Shown: positions 47,776 to 56,448 of the stretch, one piece after another
Layout: every line of letters begins with the position of its first letter
How positions within the stretch are numbered: position 1 is the stretch's first letter
DNA from: Prevotella sp. oral taxon 299 str. F0039
GTDB lineage: Bacteria; Bacteroidota; Bacteroidia; Bacteroidales; Bacteroidaceae
DNA: 64,000 bases
NCBI RefSeq assembly: GCF_000163055.2
Contig: NC_022111.1
Span: 1,426,001 to 1,490,000, forward strand
Direction: 5' to 3'
The notes under the pieces: generated by a model
What the model was told of the DNA's origin: nothing
The model's database searches: none
The model's input: only the letters and a program-made list of their open reading frames with translations
Translations under genes and position numbers: made by a program

Positions 47776-49767
47776 ATGAGATTAGATTTATGTTCTCAGA
47801 TCGCATTAAACAGCGTTCCTGAAGAATTCTACAATCCAAAAACTGCCGTAGAACGCTCTGAAATAACCCGTTTAGAGAAACTCTCAACAGATATCTACAC
47901 TTCTCCTGAACGTGGAGCACAAGCAATTGTAGACGTAATAGAGCAAGAAATAAAACAAAAATACCAAGAAGGACGTCACTGTGTGCTAGGTCTTGGCACT
48001 GGAGTATCACTCACTCCAGTATTCAATGAGCTCATTCGTCGTCACAAAGAAGAAGGACTAAGCTTTAAAAATGTTATTGTTTTCAATGCTTATGAATACT
48101 TCCCATTGAATAAAGACTCACAAAATAGCACTCTAAATCAATTAAGAAAAAGATTGTTAGATCACATCGACATTGAAGAAAAGAATATCTTTGCACCCGA
48201 TGGAACAATCTCTCAAGATGAAGTTCAGCAGTATTGCCGTCTTTATGAGCAAAATATTCAGAAGCAAGGTGGTATTGATATTATGCTACTTGGAATTGGT
48301 AGAAATGGTAATATCGCAACAAACGAACCAGGAAGTGCATTAACTTCGCCTACACGTTTAATCCTTGTAGGTGCAACTTCACGCTCAGAAATGTCGATGA
48401 GCTTTGGAAATAACGAGCAAGTTCCACCTTGTTCTATTACAATGGGTATCGAAACCATTCTTTCTTCACGTCGTATTTTCATCACAGCGTGGGGAGAAGA
48501 GAAGGCAGAAATAATTCAAAAGACTGTAGAAGGAAAGATAATAGACAGCGTTCCCGCTTCTTTCTTACAATCACACAATGCAACTAAGGTTGTAGTTGAT
48601 TTGGCTGCGGCAGGTCAACTCACACGAATTGTGCATCCATGGCTAGTTTCTTCATGCGAATGGACCGACAAATTGGTTCGTTCTGCATTGGTTTGGCTTT
48701 GCTTAAAGATAAATAAACCATTGTTGAAATTAACTAATAAGGATTATAATGAGAATGGTTTAAGTGAATTATTGGCACTTTATGGATCTGCATACAATGC
48801 TAATATAAAGGTATTCAATGACCTTCAACATACAATTACAGGCTGGCCAGGTGGTAAACCCAATGCAGATGATACCAATAGACCTGAAAGAGCCAATCCA
48901 TTCCCAAAGAAAGTGATTGTATTCTCACCACACCCTGACGACGATGTAATATCAATGGGTGGTACATTAAGACGCTTAGTTCAACAAGGACACGATGTTC
49001 ATGTAGTGTTTGAAACAAGTGGAAACATTGCAGTTGGTGATGAAGAAGTGACACGTTTCATGCATTTTATTAATGGATTCAATCAACTTTTTGCTGATAG
49101 TAAAGACGAAGTCATCAATAATAAGTATCAAGAAATCAAAAAGTTCCTAGCTAATAAGAAAGAAGGCGACCTCGATACACGTGATGTTCTCACCATAAAA
49201 GGTCTTATTAGACGTGGAGAAGCAAGAACAGCATCAACATTTAACGACATTCCACTTGATCATGTACACTTCTTAGACTTACCTTTCTATGAATCAGGAA
49301 AGATTGAAAAGCTTGAAATGGGAGAGCAAGACGTGCGCATTGTACAAGCTTTATTACAAGAAGTACAACCACATCAGATTTATGTTGCAGGCGACTTGGC
49401 AGACCCACACGGCACACATAGAAAGTGTACTAATGCTGTTTTCGCTGCAGTTGATGAGGAAAAGAAAGCAAATGCATCATGGCTTAATGACTGTAGAATA
49501 TGGATGTATCGTGGAGCATGGGCTGAATGGGAAATCGAAAACATTGAGATGTGTGTGCCAATGAGCCCTGAAGAGCTTAGAGCAAAGCGCAATGCGATCC
49601 TTAAACACGCATCTCAGATGGAGAGTGCACCATTCCTTGGCAACGATGAAAGATTGTTCTGGCAACGTTCTGAGGCTCGAAACAGAGCAACAGCAGAGCT
49701 TTATGATAAGCTAGGTTTGGCTTGTTACGAAGCGATGGAAGCATTTGTTGAATACAAACCACTATAA
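47776..49767 (+). CDS. Degenerate NagB domain fused to a PIG-L/LmbE deacetylase domain
   Basis: This 663-residue protein has residues 50-290 aligning with NagB (GLGTGVSLTPVFNEL, NVIVFNAYEY, LLGIGRNGNIATNEPGS). The catalytic residues are changed, however: Asp72 becomes Tyr, Asp141 Asn and His143 Asn, while Glu148 remains. Residues 375-560 are a PIG-L zinc deacetylase: FSPHPDDDVISMGG (near 385) and LADPHGTHRKC (near 545). PIG-L enzymes remove acetyl groups from GlcNAc derivatives. It lies 2 nt after nagB. An attractive inference is GlcNAc-6-P deacetylation feeding NagB, with the NagB-like part as sensor or scaffold; no nagA lies in this cluster. Confidence 0.88.
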   Translation: MRLDLCSQIALNSVPEEFYNPKTAVERSEITRLEKLSTDIYTSPERGAQAIVDVIEQEIKQKYQEGRHCVLGLGTGVSLTPVFNELIRRHKEEGLSFKNVIVFNAYEYFPLNKDSQNSTLNQLRKRLLDHIDIEEKNIFAPDGTISQDEVQQYCRLYEQNIQKQGGIDIMLLGIGRNGNIATNEPGSALTSPTRLILVGATSRSEMSMSFGNNEQVPPCSITMGIETILSSRRIFITAWGEEKAEIIQKTVEGKIIDSVPASFLQSHNATKVVVDLAAAGQLTRIVHPWLVSSCEWTDKLVRSALVWLCLKINKPLLKLTNKDYNENGLSELLALYGSAYNANIKVFNDLQHTITGWPGGKPNADDTNRPERANPFPKKVIVFSPHPDDDVISMGGTLRRLVQQGHDVHVVFETSGNIAVGDEEVTRFMHFINGFNQLFADSKDEVINNKYQEIKKFLANKKEGDLDTRDVLTIKGLIRRGEARTASTFNDIPLDHVHFLDLPFYESGKIEKLEMGEQDVRIVQALLQEVQPHQIYVAGDLADPHGTHRKCTNAVFAAVDEEKKANASWLNDCRIWMYRGAWAEWEIENIEMCVPMSPEELRAKRNAILKHASQMESAPFLGNDERLFWQRSEARNRATAELYDKLGLACYEAMEAFVEYKPL

Positions 49768-49796
49768 TTCTGAAATAGTAAATTAGAGAGATTCAG

Positions 49797-49852
49797 AGGG
49801 TAATGCGTAGACTCTTTATGTAAGAAAAGCTACGCTTACCCTTTGTCTTTTT
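49797..49852 (+). terminator. Intrinsic terminator after the nagB operon
   Basis: AGGGTAATGCGTAG (49797-49810) pairs with CTACGCTTACCCT (49830-49842) with one bulged T, followed by a T-rich tract. Confidence 0.8.
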
Positions 49853-49880
49853 ATAAACCGAAATATAAGAACATCACATT

Positions 49881-50969
49881 ATGGATTTTAATGCAATTTT
49901 ATCTCACTTCATTATTACTGGAGAAGTGCAAGAAGTGAAGCCTTTAGGTAATGGTTTGATTAACGATACATATTTAGTTGAAACCATTTCCGATGAGACT
50001 CCCAATTATGTACTACAGCGAATCAATAATGATATTTTTCAAGATGTAGATCTTCTTCAGCATAATATTGAAGTTGTTACAAAGCATATACGTCAGAAAC
50101 TTACAGAGAAAGGAGAAAAAGACCTTGAAAGAAAGGTTCTTTCTTTTGTACCAAGTAATGAAGGAAAAACCTACTATTGTGATGAACAAGGGAAATATTG
50201 GCGTATTTCTGTGTTTATAAAAGGTGCTACAAGCAAAGAAGCTGTTGATGAAGATTCTGCTTATTATGCAGGACTTGCGTTCGGAGAGTTTCAAAACTAT
50301 CTTGTAGATGTGCCCGAAACACTTGGCGAAACCATTCCCGATTTCCACAATATGGAATTCCGTATGAAGCAGTTAAACGATGCTATCGAGTCAAATCCAA
50401 AGCAACGTTTGGCTGAAGTACAAGACCTTGTAGACTATATCCATAGCAAAGCAGATGAAATGTGTAAAGCAGAACAGCTTTATAGAGAAGGACTTCTTCC
50501 TAAACGAGTTTGTCATTGTGACACAAAAGTAAACAACATGCTTTTTGATGAGCAAGGAAATATCCTTTGTGTTATCGACCTTGACACCGTAATGCCAAGC
50601 TTTGTATTCTCTGATTATGGCGACTTTTTGCGTACAGGAGCTAACTTTGTTGCAGAGGATGAACCCGATTTAAGCAAAGTAGGATTCAATGAGCCTATCT
50701 TCCAAGCCTTCACTAAGGGCTATTTAGAAAGTGCTGGCAACTTTCTTACAGACGTTGAGATTAGCAATTTGTCGTATGCTGTGTCGCTATTTCCATTCAT
50801 GCAATGTGTAAGATTCTTGACAGACTATATCAATGGCGATGTTTATTTCAAAACGAAGTACGAAAATCACAATCTTGTGCGTGCTCTTAATCAGCGTGCT
50901 TTGTATGATAGTGTGCTTGAACACAAGGCATCCATGGATGATTTTATCAACAAACACAGAAAACACTAA
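49881..50969 (+). CDS. Phosphotransferase-fold sugar kinase, NahK-like
   Basis: This 362-residue protein of the aminoglycoside-phosphotransferase/choline-kinase fold has KPLGNGLINDTYLVE (nucleotide loop), PNYVLQRIN with the likely ATP-contacting residues, and the catalytic loop CHCDTKVNNMLF (Brenner motif HxD...N), then VIDLDTVMPSFVFSDYGD. The arrangement matches N-acetylhexosamine 1-kinase (NahK) relatives, which make GlcNAc-1-P or GalNAc-1-P. The nag cluster context supports an amino-sugar substrate. Confidence 0.82.
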   Translation: MDFNAILSHFIITGEVQEVKPLGNGLINDTYLVETISDETPNYVLQRINNDIFQDVDLLQHNIEVVTKHIRQKLTEKGEKDLERKVLSFVPSNEGKTYYCDEQGKYWRISVFIKGATSKEAVDEDSAYYAGLAFGEFQNYLVDVPETLGETIPDFHNMEFRMKQLNDAIESNPKQRLAEVQDLVDYIHSKADEMCKAEQLYREGLLPKRVCHCDTKVNNMLFDEQGNILCVIDLDTVMPSFVFSDYGDFLRTGANFVAEDEPDLSKVGFNEPIFQAFTKGYLESAGNFLTDVEISNLSYAVSLFPFMQCVRFLTDYINGDVYFKTKYENHNLVRALNQRALYDSVLEHKASMDDFINKHRKH

Positions 50970-50982
50970 GCAGTTAAAACTT

Positions 50983-51636
50983 ATGAAGAAATTAGCAATT
51001 AAGAAACTAGACCTCAGCAATGTCAATGCAAAAGACATTCCAGCATTGTTTGATCAGAATGAAATTCCATTCGAAAACATCGATTGTGTCAATTGGAAAG
51101 CAGAGTTTCCCTATGCTCCAAACGTACAATTTAGAATGGCTTATACTAGCAATAGCATTCTTCTTCACTATGTTGTTGAAGAAGAACACATACGAGCTGT
51201 AGCCGAAGAAGACAATGGCAAGGTGTGGGAAGATGCTTGTTGCGAGTTCTTCTGTTCCCCTGTTGCCGACAGTACCTATTATAATATAGAGTGTAACTGT
51301 GCGGGAACAGTGTTGGTTGGCTTTGGAAGTGGACGTGAAAATCGCACACTTGCGCCTGTTGGAGTGATGAAAGGAATTAAGCGTTGGTCATCATTAGGCG
51401 ACCAATCATTCGACACTAAGCCTGCAACAGGTCAGTGGCAACTTGCTTTGGTTATTCCTTTCACAACCTTCTTTAAGCACGATGTACCCTCGTTAGATGC
51501 GCAAACCATTCGTGCTAACTTCTATAAATGTGGCGACAAACTACCCAAACCGCATTTTCTTTCATGGAATTCAATCGAACTTCCCAATCCAGATTTCCAC
51601 TGTCCAGCATTCTTTGGCGAGGTAATCTGTAAGTAA
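50983..51636 (+). CDS. CBM9-like (DOMON-fold) carbohydrate-binding protein
   Basis: The open frame extends upstream to 50833 inside the kinase gene, but the ATG at 50983 lies 14 nt after the kinase stop and gives 217 residues. It has FRMAYTSNSILLHYVVEEEHIRAV, WEDACCEFFCSP and YYNIECNCAGTVLVGFG, then QLALVIPFTTFF and RANFYKCGD. This matches the family-9-like carbohydrate-binding domain found alone in Bacteroidetes. No signal peptide is visible with this start, so its location is uncertain. Confidence 0.8.
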   Translation: MKKLAIKKLDLSNVNAKDIPALFDQNEIPFENIDCVNWKAEFPYAPNVQFRMAYTSNSILLHYVVEEEHIRAVAEEDNGKVWEDACCEFFCSPVADSTYYNIECNCAGTVLVGFGSGRENRTLAPVGVMKGIKRWSSLGDQSFDTKPATGQWQLALVIPFTTFFKHDVPSLDAQTIRANFYKCGDKLPKPHFLSWNSIELPNPDFHCPAFFGEVICK

Positions 51637-51641
51637 TAACA

Positions 51642-51689
51642 AAAAGGATGCTGTGCAACAAAATGCTGTACTGCATCCTTTTATTTTTT
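51642..51689 (+). terminator. Intrinsic terminator after the kinase-CBM9 operon
   Basis: AAAAGGATGC (51642-51651) pairs with GCATCCTTTT (51673-51682), followed by ATTTTTT. Confidence 0.88.
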
Positions 51690-51711
51690 GAAAGAAAAGT
51701 TACTGTTTTGC

Positions 51712-51821
51712 AACTTAATAGCATTTTGTTTCCAATAGCAATGCTTTTAGGGGGCAAAAGCACCTCTTTTACGCTTCAAAATCAATGCTTTTGCAATGCC
51801 AACTCAATGCTATTGCAGAGC
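51712..51821. repeat. 22-nt-period repeat array h
   Basis: Five units start at 51712, 51734, 51756, 51778 and 51800, with cores AACTTAATAGCATTT, AATAGCAATGCTTTT, AAAAGCACCTCTTTT, AAAATCAATGCTTTT and CAACTCAATGCTATT. The array lies after a terminator and 80 nt before the helicase-exonuclease gene. Confidence 0.93.
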
Positions 51822-51900
51822 GAAGTCACCACCACTGATAATCAATGAGATAGATTTTCAGAGACACATACATTTCAATTAGATTTTATTTCTCGAGCCT

Positions 51901-54591
51901 ATGAATACTTCTTTCATACCAGATAGCGACCAACAGCGTGTTATCGACATCGAAGAAGGCGACGCTTTGGTGTTTGCTCCGCCTGGATGTGGAAAGACAC
52001 AGATACTTACTTTGCGTCTACAAAAAGCACTTTTACATGGTGTTCGTCCGCAAGATATGCTCTGTTTAACATTCACAAACCGAGCAGCACGAGGCATGTT
52101 AGAACGTATTCAGAGCAATATCGACTTGCCACAAGCCCTCGAAGTGTTTGTAGGAAACGTGCATCGTTATTGTTCAAAGTTTCTTTTCGAAGAGAATATC
52201 ATCCCTGCTGGCTCCTCAATTATCGACGACGATGATGCAATCTCCATTCTTTCTGGTTATTTAGAACAGGAAGAACAGGGCGTAAGTAGCAATCCAACGC
52301 TCCGCCGTTCCTATTTCTCTTGCGTTCAACTGGCCGCTTTCATCTTCCAATTAAAGAGCAATCACCCCAAAGAATTGCGCCTTCACCCCGATTGTATCAC
52401 TGCCGAAGACGTCACAGCATTGCGCTATTTGTGCCAACAATTGCGCATAAACTTCTCCGCTTCGACCATGATTGACATCTTCGATCATAGTAAAAGATAT
52501 GCCGATGCACTCGAAAATCCGCTGTTCGACTATGGTATGGCAAAGCTGTTAAAGTCGTTTTTCAAGCGAATAGACATTGCCAACTATTATGCAAGTTATA
52601 AAAATGAGAATCAGTTATACGATTTCGAAGACTTGTTGATGCTCACTTATAATGCTTACACCTCGCCTTCTGCCAACGAATATCGTCATTATTCGTGGGT
52701 ACAAATCGACGAAGTGCAAGACTTAAACGCTTTGCAATTGGCCATTATTGATGCCATCACCACCAAAGAGCAACGTTCTGTGGTGTATTTAGGCGACGAA
52801 CAGCAAGCCATCTTTTCGTTTATGGGAGCCAAATTAAGTACTCTTTCAGTACTAAAAGAGCGTTGCAAAGGGCACATTTACCATTTACACACCAACCACC
52901 GAGCACCCTCTTATTTGGTAAAAGTGCTCAACACCTTCGCCCAACATCAGCTACATATCGCCCCAGAGTTACTTCCTTCTACCCTAAAAGAAACCCAACA
53001 AATAGGCGATGAACTAAAGATTATCACCTCAGGAACGTTAGAAGAGGAGCTAAGAGACACCGCCTTGTTGGCTCAAAAACTACTCAACGATCACCCAAAC
53101 GAAACCACTTCGATTATAGTTAGCTCGAATGCCGATGCCGATAAGATAAGCGAAGAGTTGAAAACTCAACATATTCCGCATTTTAAAGTGTCGGGACAAG
53201 ATTTGTTTTCCACTCCACTTGTCAAGTTGTTAATAGCTCATTTAGGCGTAATTGCTAATGAACACAATTTCATTGCGTGGTCGAGAATATTGAAAGGACT
53301 CAAAATTTTCAGTACCAATGCAGCCTCTCAGCGTTTCGTTCGCTTGTTAAATGAACGGGCAATAAGCGTTTCCGACCTACTAAACGATGCGCCTTCAACC
53401 TACGTTGAACGCTTTGTTCGCCACTATGAACAAGACACTTTGGTGGTGTTCGACACCGAAACAACGGGCTTAAACGTGTTAGAAGACGACATTGTGCAGA
53501 TTGCAGCCGTGAAAATAGCAAAGGGAAAGGTACTCGAAAACGAGCGTTTCGAAATTTTTATCGACACCAAACGACCCATTCCTGCAATGCTTGGCGACAT
53601 CGAAAATCCACTTATCGAAGAAATCAAAAAGCACACTTTGCACACACCAGCAGAGGCTTTGGCTCGCTTTATGGAGTATATTGATGGCGCAATGCTCGTT
53701 GGTCACAACGCAACATACGATTATCAAATTCTTTATAACAATCTTTTAAGATATCTACCTCAATACACTTTCTTGCAAAAGCATTCTTCTTACATCGATA
53801 CATTAAAGCTTACACGCCTTCTTCAGCCCTCTTTGAAGAACTATAAGCTCAAGAATTTGTTGCAAGAGTTTCAACTTGAGGGGCAAAACACGCACCTTGC
53901 CGATGCCGATGTGCATGCCACTGTTGGATTGGTGCATTTTTGTTATCAACAGAGCGTAGAGAAGTTAAAAGGGCAAAGTGAGTTCCTTGCCCACCCAAAG
54001 GTCGATGCAAAGGTTCAAAAGTTAAAGAGATTGTATGGCGATATTTATCGTCAGGCACAGCAAGAGCTATGGAAAAAGCAAGACACAACGCAATCTTCTG
54101 CCCTCATTTCGCAACTTGTTTGGTTCTATAATCAAGTGGTTGAGGCAGAAATAATGAAGCCTTTGAGTGCAACCGAATACGTATTTAATTATATTGAGAA
54201 TGAGATGGTAGACAAACACGCAGAGAATTGTTTAGCGCAACAGTTGTTTTTGCATGTAAATGAAATTGCAACTCTGAAAGAAGCCGACCTTTGTGGTAGT
54301 TCAATTATTCATGAAAAGATTTTTATCAGCACCATTCATAAGGCAAAAGGACTCGAGTTTGACAATGTAATTGTGTATGATGTAGCCGAAGGACGCTATC
54401 CCAATTACTTCATAAAGGATAACCCAGAGCTGGTATTAGAAGACGCACGCAAGTTCTATGTCGCTCTTTCTCGAGCACGAAAACGACTTTGGATGATTTA
54501 TGCCTCAACCAAAATAGGCTATTATAACAATCCCACTCCACGCTATCTCACACGTTTCATGAATTCAATAGCATCGCTATTCGGATCTTAA
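51901..54591 (+). CDS. UvrD-type SF1A helicase with inserted DnaQ-like 3'-5' exonuclease
   Basis: This 896-residue protein has helicase motifs on both sides of an exonuclease. N-terminal: Walker A FAPPGCGKTQIL (about 30), LTFTNRAARGM, motif II VQIDEVQDL (about 266), motif III VYLGDEQQAIFSFMG. Residues 510-690 are a DEDDh exonuclease: VVFDTETTGL, LVGHNATYDYQIL and HLADADVHATVGL. C-terminal helicase part: ISTIHKAKGLEFDNVIVYD (about 806) and YVALSRARKRLW (about 860). The exonuclease sits where UvrD proteins have the 2B insertion region. A role in repair or in clearing recombination intermediates is inference. No strong promoter is visible upstream (TACATTTC near 51868 is a near match). Confidence 0.87.
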   Translation: MNTSFIPDSDQQRVIDIEEGDALVFAPPGCGKTQILTLRLQKALLHGVRPQDMLCLTFTNRAARGMLERIQSNIDLPQALEVFVGNVHRYCSKFLFEENIIPAGSSIIDDDDAISILSGYLEQEEQGVSSNPTLRRSYFSCVQLAAFIFQLKSNHPKELRLHPDCITAEDVTALRYLCQQLRINFSASTMIDIFDHSKRYADALENPLFDYGMAKLLKSFFKRIDIANYYASYKNENQLYDFEDLLMLTYNAYTSPSANEYRHYSWVQIDEVQDLNALQLAIIDAITTKEQRSVVYLGDEQQAIFSFMGAKLSTLSVLKERCKGHIYHLHTNHRAPSYLVKVLNTFAQHQLHIAPELLPSTLKETQQIGDELKIITSGTLEEELRDTALLAQKLLNDHPNETTSIIVSSNADADKISEELKTQHIPHFKVSGQDLFSTPLVKLLIAHLGVIANEHNFIAWSRILKGLKIFSTNAASQRFVRLLNERAISVSDLLNDAPSTYVERFVRHYEQDTLVVFDTETTGLNVLEDDIVQIAAVKIAKGKVLENERFEIFIDTKRPIPAMLGDIENPLIEEIKKHTLHTPAEALARFMEYIDGAMLVGHNATYDYQILYNNLLRYLPQYTFLQKHSSYIDTLKLTRLLQPSLKNYKLKNLLQEFQLEGQNTHLADADVHATVGLVHFCYQQSVEKLKGQSEFLAHPKVDAKVQKLKRLYGDIYRQAQQELWKKQDTTQSSALISQLVWFYNQVVEAEIMKPLSATEYVFNYIENEMVDKHAENCLAQQLFLHVNEIATLKEADLCGSSIIHEKIFISTIHKAKGLEFDNVIVYDVAEGRYPNYFIKDNPELVLEDARKFYVALSRARKRLWMIYASTKIGYYNNPTPRYLTRFMNSIASLFGS

Positions 54592-54827
54592 TCAACAAGA
54601 TAGAGCAAATAAAAGAACGAAAATAAAATCTTAATTCAGCACTACTACGATTTCTTTTTATTGAGATTATTCCTCATTTCCTTTCCATTTTAGCCCCTTT
54701 ATACGTCCTTTGATGTGTAATGATAACATGCATGTTTTCTACTTGCTAGCCTAAAAGTAGGTAAAAGCACTGCCCTCATCTATCTTTCTTTCCCCTTTTT
54801 CTCTTCAATTTGTAGCCGTTCCATTGC

Positions 54828-54915
54828 AACAGATTTGACATTGCAAAACAATATCATTGCTTTTGCACTCTAATCTCAATGCTATTGCACCCTAAAAGCA
54901 TAGCTATTGCAATGT
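54828..54915. repeat. 22-nt-period repeat array i
   Basis: Three exact units start at 54850, 54872 and 54894 (AATATCATTGCTTTT, AATCTCAATGCTATT, AAAAGCATAGCTATT), preceded by a weaker unit at 54828. It is the last array before the integrative element, and none is seen inside the element. The gap 54592-54827 shows nothing else recognisable. Confidence 0.88.
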
Positions 54916-55043
54916 AACTAATTAATGAAAAAGAAGAGATATCGAAGCTGATGTAAACTAACTGATAATGAGAGAGAAACGAAATGATTTGCATAATACT
55001 GCTCTGTTTGTAAAGGGCAGGAATATGCAGATTTAGGCAGAAG

Positions 55044-55108
55044 TTCAGTTACCAGAGCGTTACCTTGTTTTGATGTAGGTAACGATGGTATAGCATTCGG
55101 TAACTGAA
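55044..55108. repeat. Nested inverted repeats upstream of the integrase
   Basis: Outer arms TTCAGTTACC (55044-55053) and GGTAACTGAA (55099-55108) are perfect 10-bp complements. Inner arms GTTACC (55059-55064) and GGTAAC (55078-55083) repeat the same hexamer. Four copies of one hexamer in paired orientation about 70 nt upstream of the integrase promoter look like binding sites for a dimeric protein, such as an integrase arm-type or excisionase/regulator site. Confidence 0.7.
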
Positions 55109-55179
55109 TTATTTTCGCTAGTGTGGCTGTTGCTTTGGTCAGCAGTTTTCTGCGTATGTGAGGAACGCTTTAATTCGGG

Positions 55180-55187
55180 TAATTTTG
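55180..55187 (+). promoter_or_regulatory. Promoter of the first integrase
   Basis: TAATTTTG fits TAnnTTTG, 19 nt before the ATG at 55207, so the leader is very short. Confidence 0.55.
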
Positions 55188-55206
55188 CCCACAAATATTA
55201 AAGCGT

Positions 55207-56436
55207 ATGAAAACAGAGAAAATGAAGGTGTTGCTCTACCTTAAAAAGAGCGGGCTTGACAAATCGGGGAAAGCTCCGATTATGGGACGTATTACCATTG
55301 GGCGTTCCATTGCCCAGTTCAGTTGTAAACTCTCCTGCAATCCTGACTTATGGAATTCACGTGAGAGCAGAATGGATGGCAAGAGCCGTGAGGCGGTAGA
55401 AATTAATGGGAGATTGGAGAATCTGTTGCTTTCCATTCAATCTGCCTATCAGTCGCTAATTGCCAAAGGACAGCCATTTGATGCAACTGATGTAAAGGAA
55501 CTGTTTCAAGGCAGTGTACAGGCAAGATGTATGCTTATCGAGAGGCTGGATATGCTCATCAAGGAGAAGGAAAGCCATATCGGTATAGACATCAAGGAAG
55601 GGTCTATGTACGCCTATCATTCCACTCGGAAACGATTACAGGAGTTCATTCAGAGGAGGTATCATGTTTCGGATTTGGCTTTCTCGCAGCTTACAGAAAG
55701 CTTTATCTATGAGTTGCAGGCGTTCTGTCTCGGTGATCTCGGTCATCAGCAAAGCACATTTTTCAGAGTTGCAGCAGATTTGAAGACCGTCTGCAGGCTA
55801 GCTTATCGTGAGGGGTTGGCTGATACGCTTCTGTTTGACAAAGTCCATATAGAACGGGGAGACAAGAAAGCGCCCAAGACTCTCGACCAAGAAGCATTGG
55901 ACAAGTTGAAGGCACTCCGTTTTGATGAATTGGAAGAAGAAATGGAAACCGCTCGTGATGTGTTTCTCTTCGCCTGTTATACCGGTGCAGCCTATTGTGA
56001 TTTGATAGAACTAAGCAAGAAGCATCTTATCCGTGACGATGAGGATTGTCTTTGGTTAAAGTTCAACCGACAGAAGACAGGTGTGCTTTGTCGTATCAAG
56101 CTATTGCCCGAAGCAGTTCAATTAATACAGAAAATGCACAGCGATGAAAGGGAAACACTGATCCCTTACTTCAAATATTCCACTTATCAGTCCTGTCTCA
56201 AAGCCTTGCGATTACGGTCAGACATTTCTTTTCCCTTTACTACGCACACTGCAAGGCATACCTTTGCCACACTTATCACATTGGAGCAGGGCGTACCTAT
56301 TGAAACGGTGAGCAAGATGCTCGGACATACGAACGTAAGTATGACCGAACGTTATGCAAAAGTAATACCGCAGAAACTCTTTGAGGAGTTTAACCGTTTC
56401 CTTTCTTTCACCGAAGATTTGCGTTTAACCATTTAA
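55207..56436 (+). CDS. Tyrosine recombinase (integrase) 1
   Basis: This 409-residue recombinase of the Bacteroidetes type has an arm-binding N-terminal domain (KVLLYLKKSGLDKSGKAPIMGRITIGRSIAQFS), a SAM-like core-binding domain (residues 105-210) and a catalytic domain. Catalytic residues visible are HTARHTFATL (H-x-x-R), LGHTNVSMTERYAKV (His and nucleophile Tyr). The usual first Arg is replaced, since the motif reads TGAAYCDL; the CTnDOT integrase is also known to lack that Arg. It is followed 12 nt downstream by a second recombinase. Confidence 0.93.
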   Translation: MKTEKMKVLLYLKKSGLDKSGKAPIMGRITIGRSIAQFSCKLSCNPDLWNSRESRMDGKSREAVEINGRLENLLLSIQSAYQSLIAKGQPFDATDVKELFQGSVQARCMLIERLDMLIKEKESHIGIDIKEGSMYAYHSTRKRLQEFIQRRYHVSDLAFSQLTESFIYELQAFCLGDLGHQQSTFFRVAADLKTVCRLAYREGLADTLLFDKVHIERGDKKAPKTLDQEALDKLKALRFDELEEEMETARDVFLFACYTGAAYCDLIELSKKHLIRDDEDCLWLKFNRQKTGVLCRIKLLPEAVQLIQKMHSDERETLIPYFKYSTYQSCLKALRLRSDISFPFTTHTARHTFATLITLEQGVPIETVSKMLGHTNVSMTERYAKVIPQKLFEEFNRFLSFTEDLRLTI

Positions 56437-56448
56437 CCAAGATTTTTT

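Noticed and set aside
50833..50982. N-terminal extension of the CBM9-like protein
   Set aside because: It lies inside the kinase gene in another frame and has no family similarity; the ATG at 50983 fits the gene spacing.
4807..54915. The 22-nt arrays as CRISPR arrays
   Set aside because: There are no unique spacers of constant length between identical repeats; the units are contiguous, degenerate and only four per site, and no cas genes are present.
4807..54915. The 22-nt arrays as transcription terminators
   Set aside because: True hairpin terminators are seen separately next to several of them, one array lies between divergent promoters and one lies upstream of its terminator.
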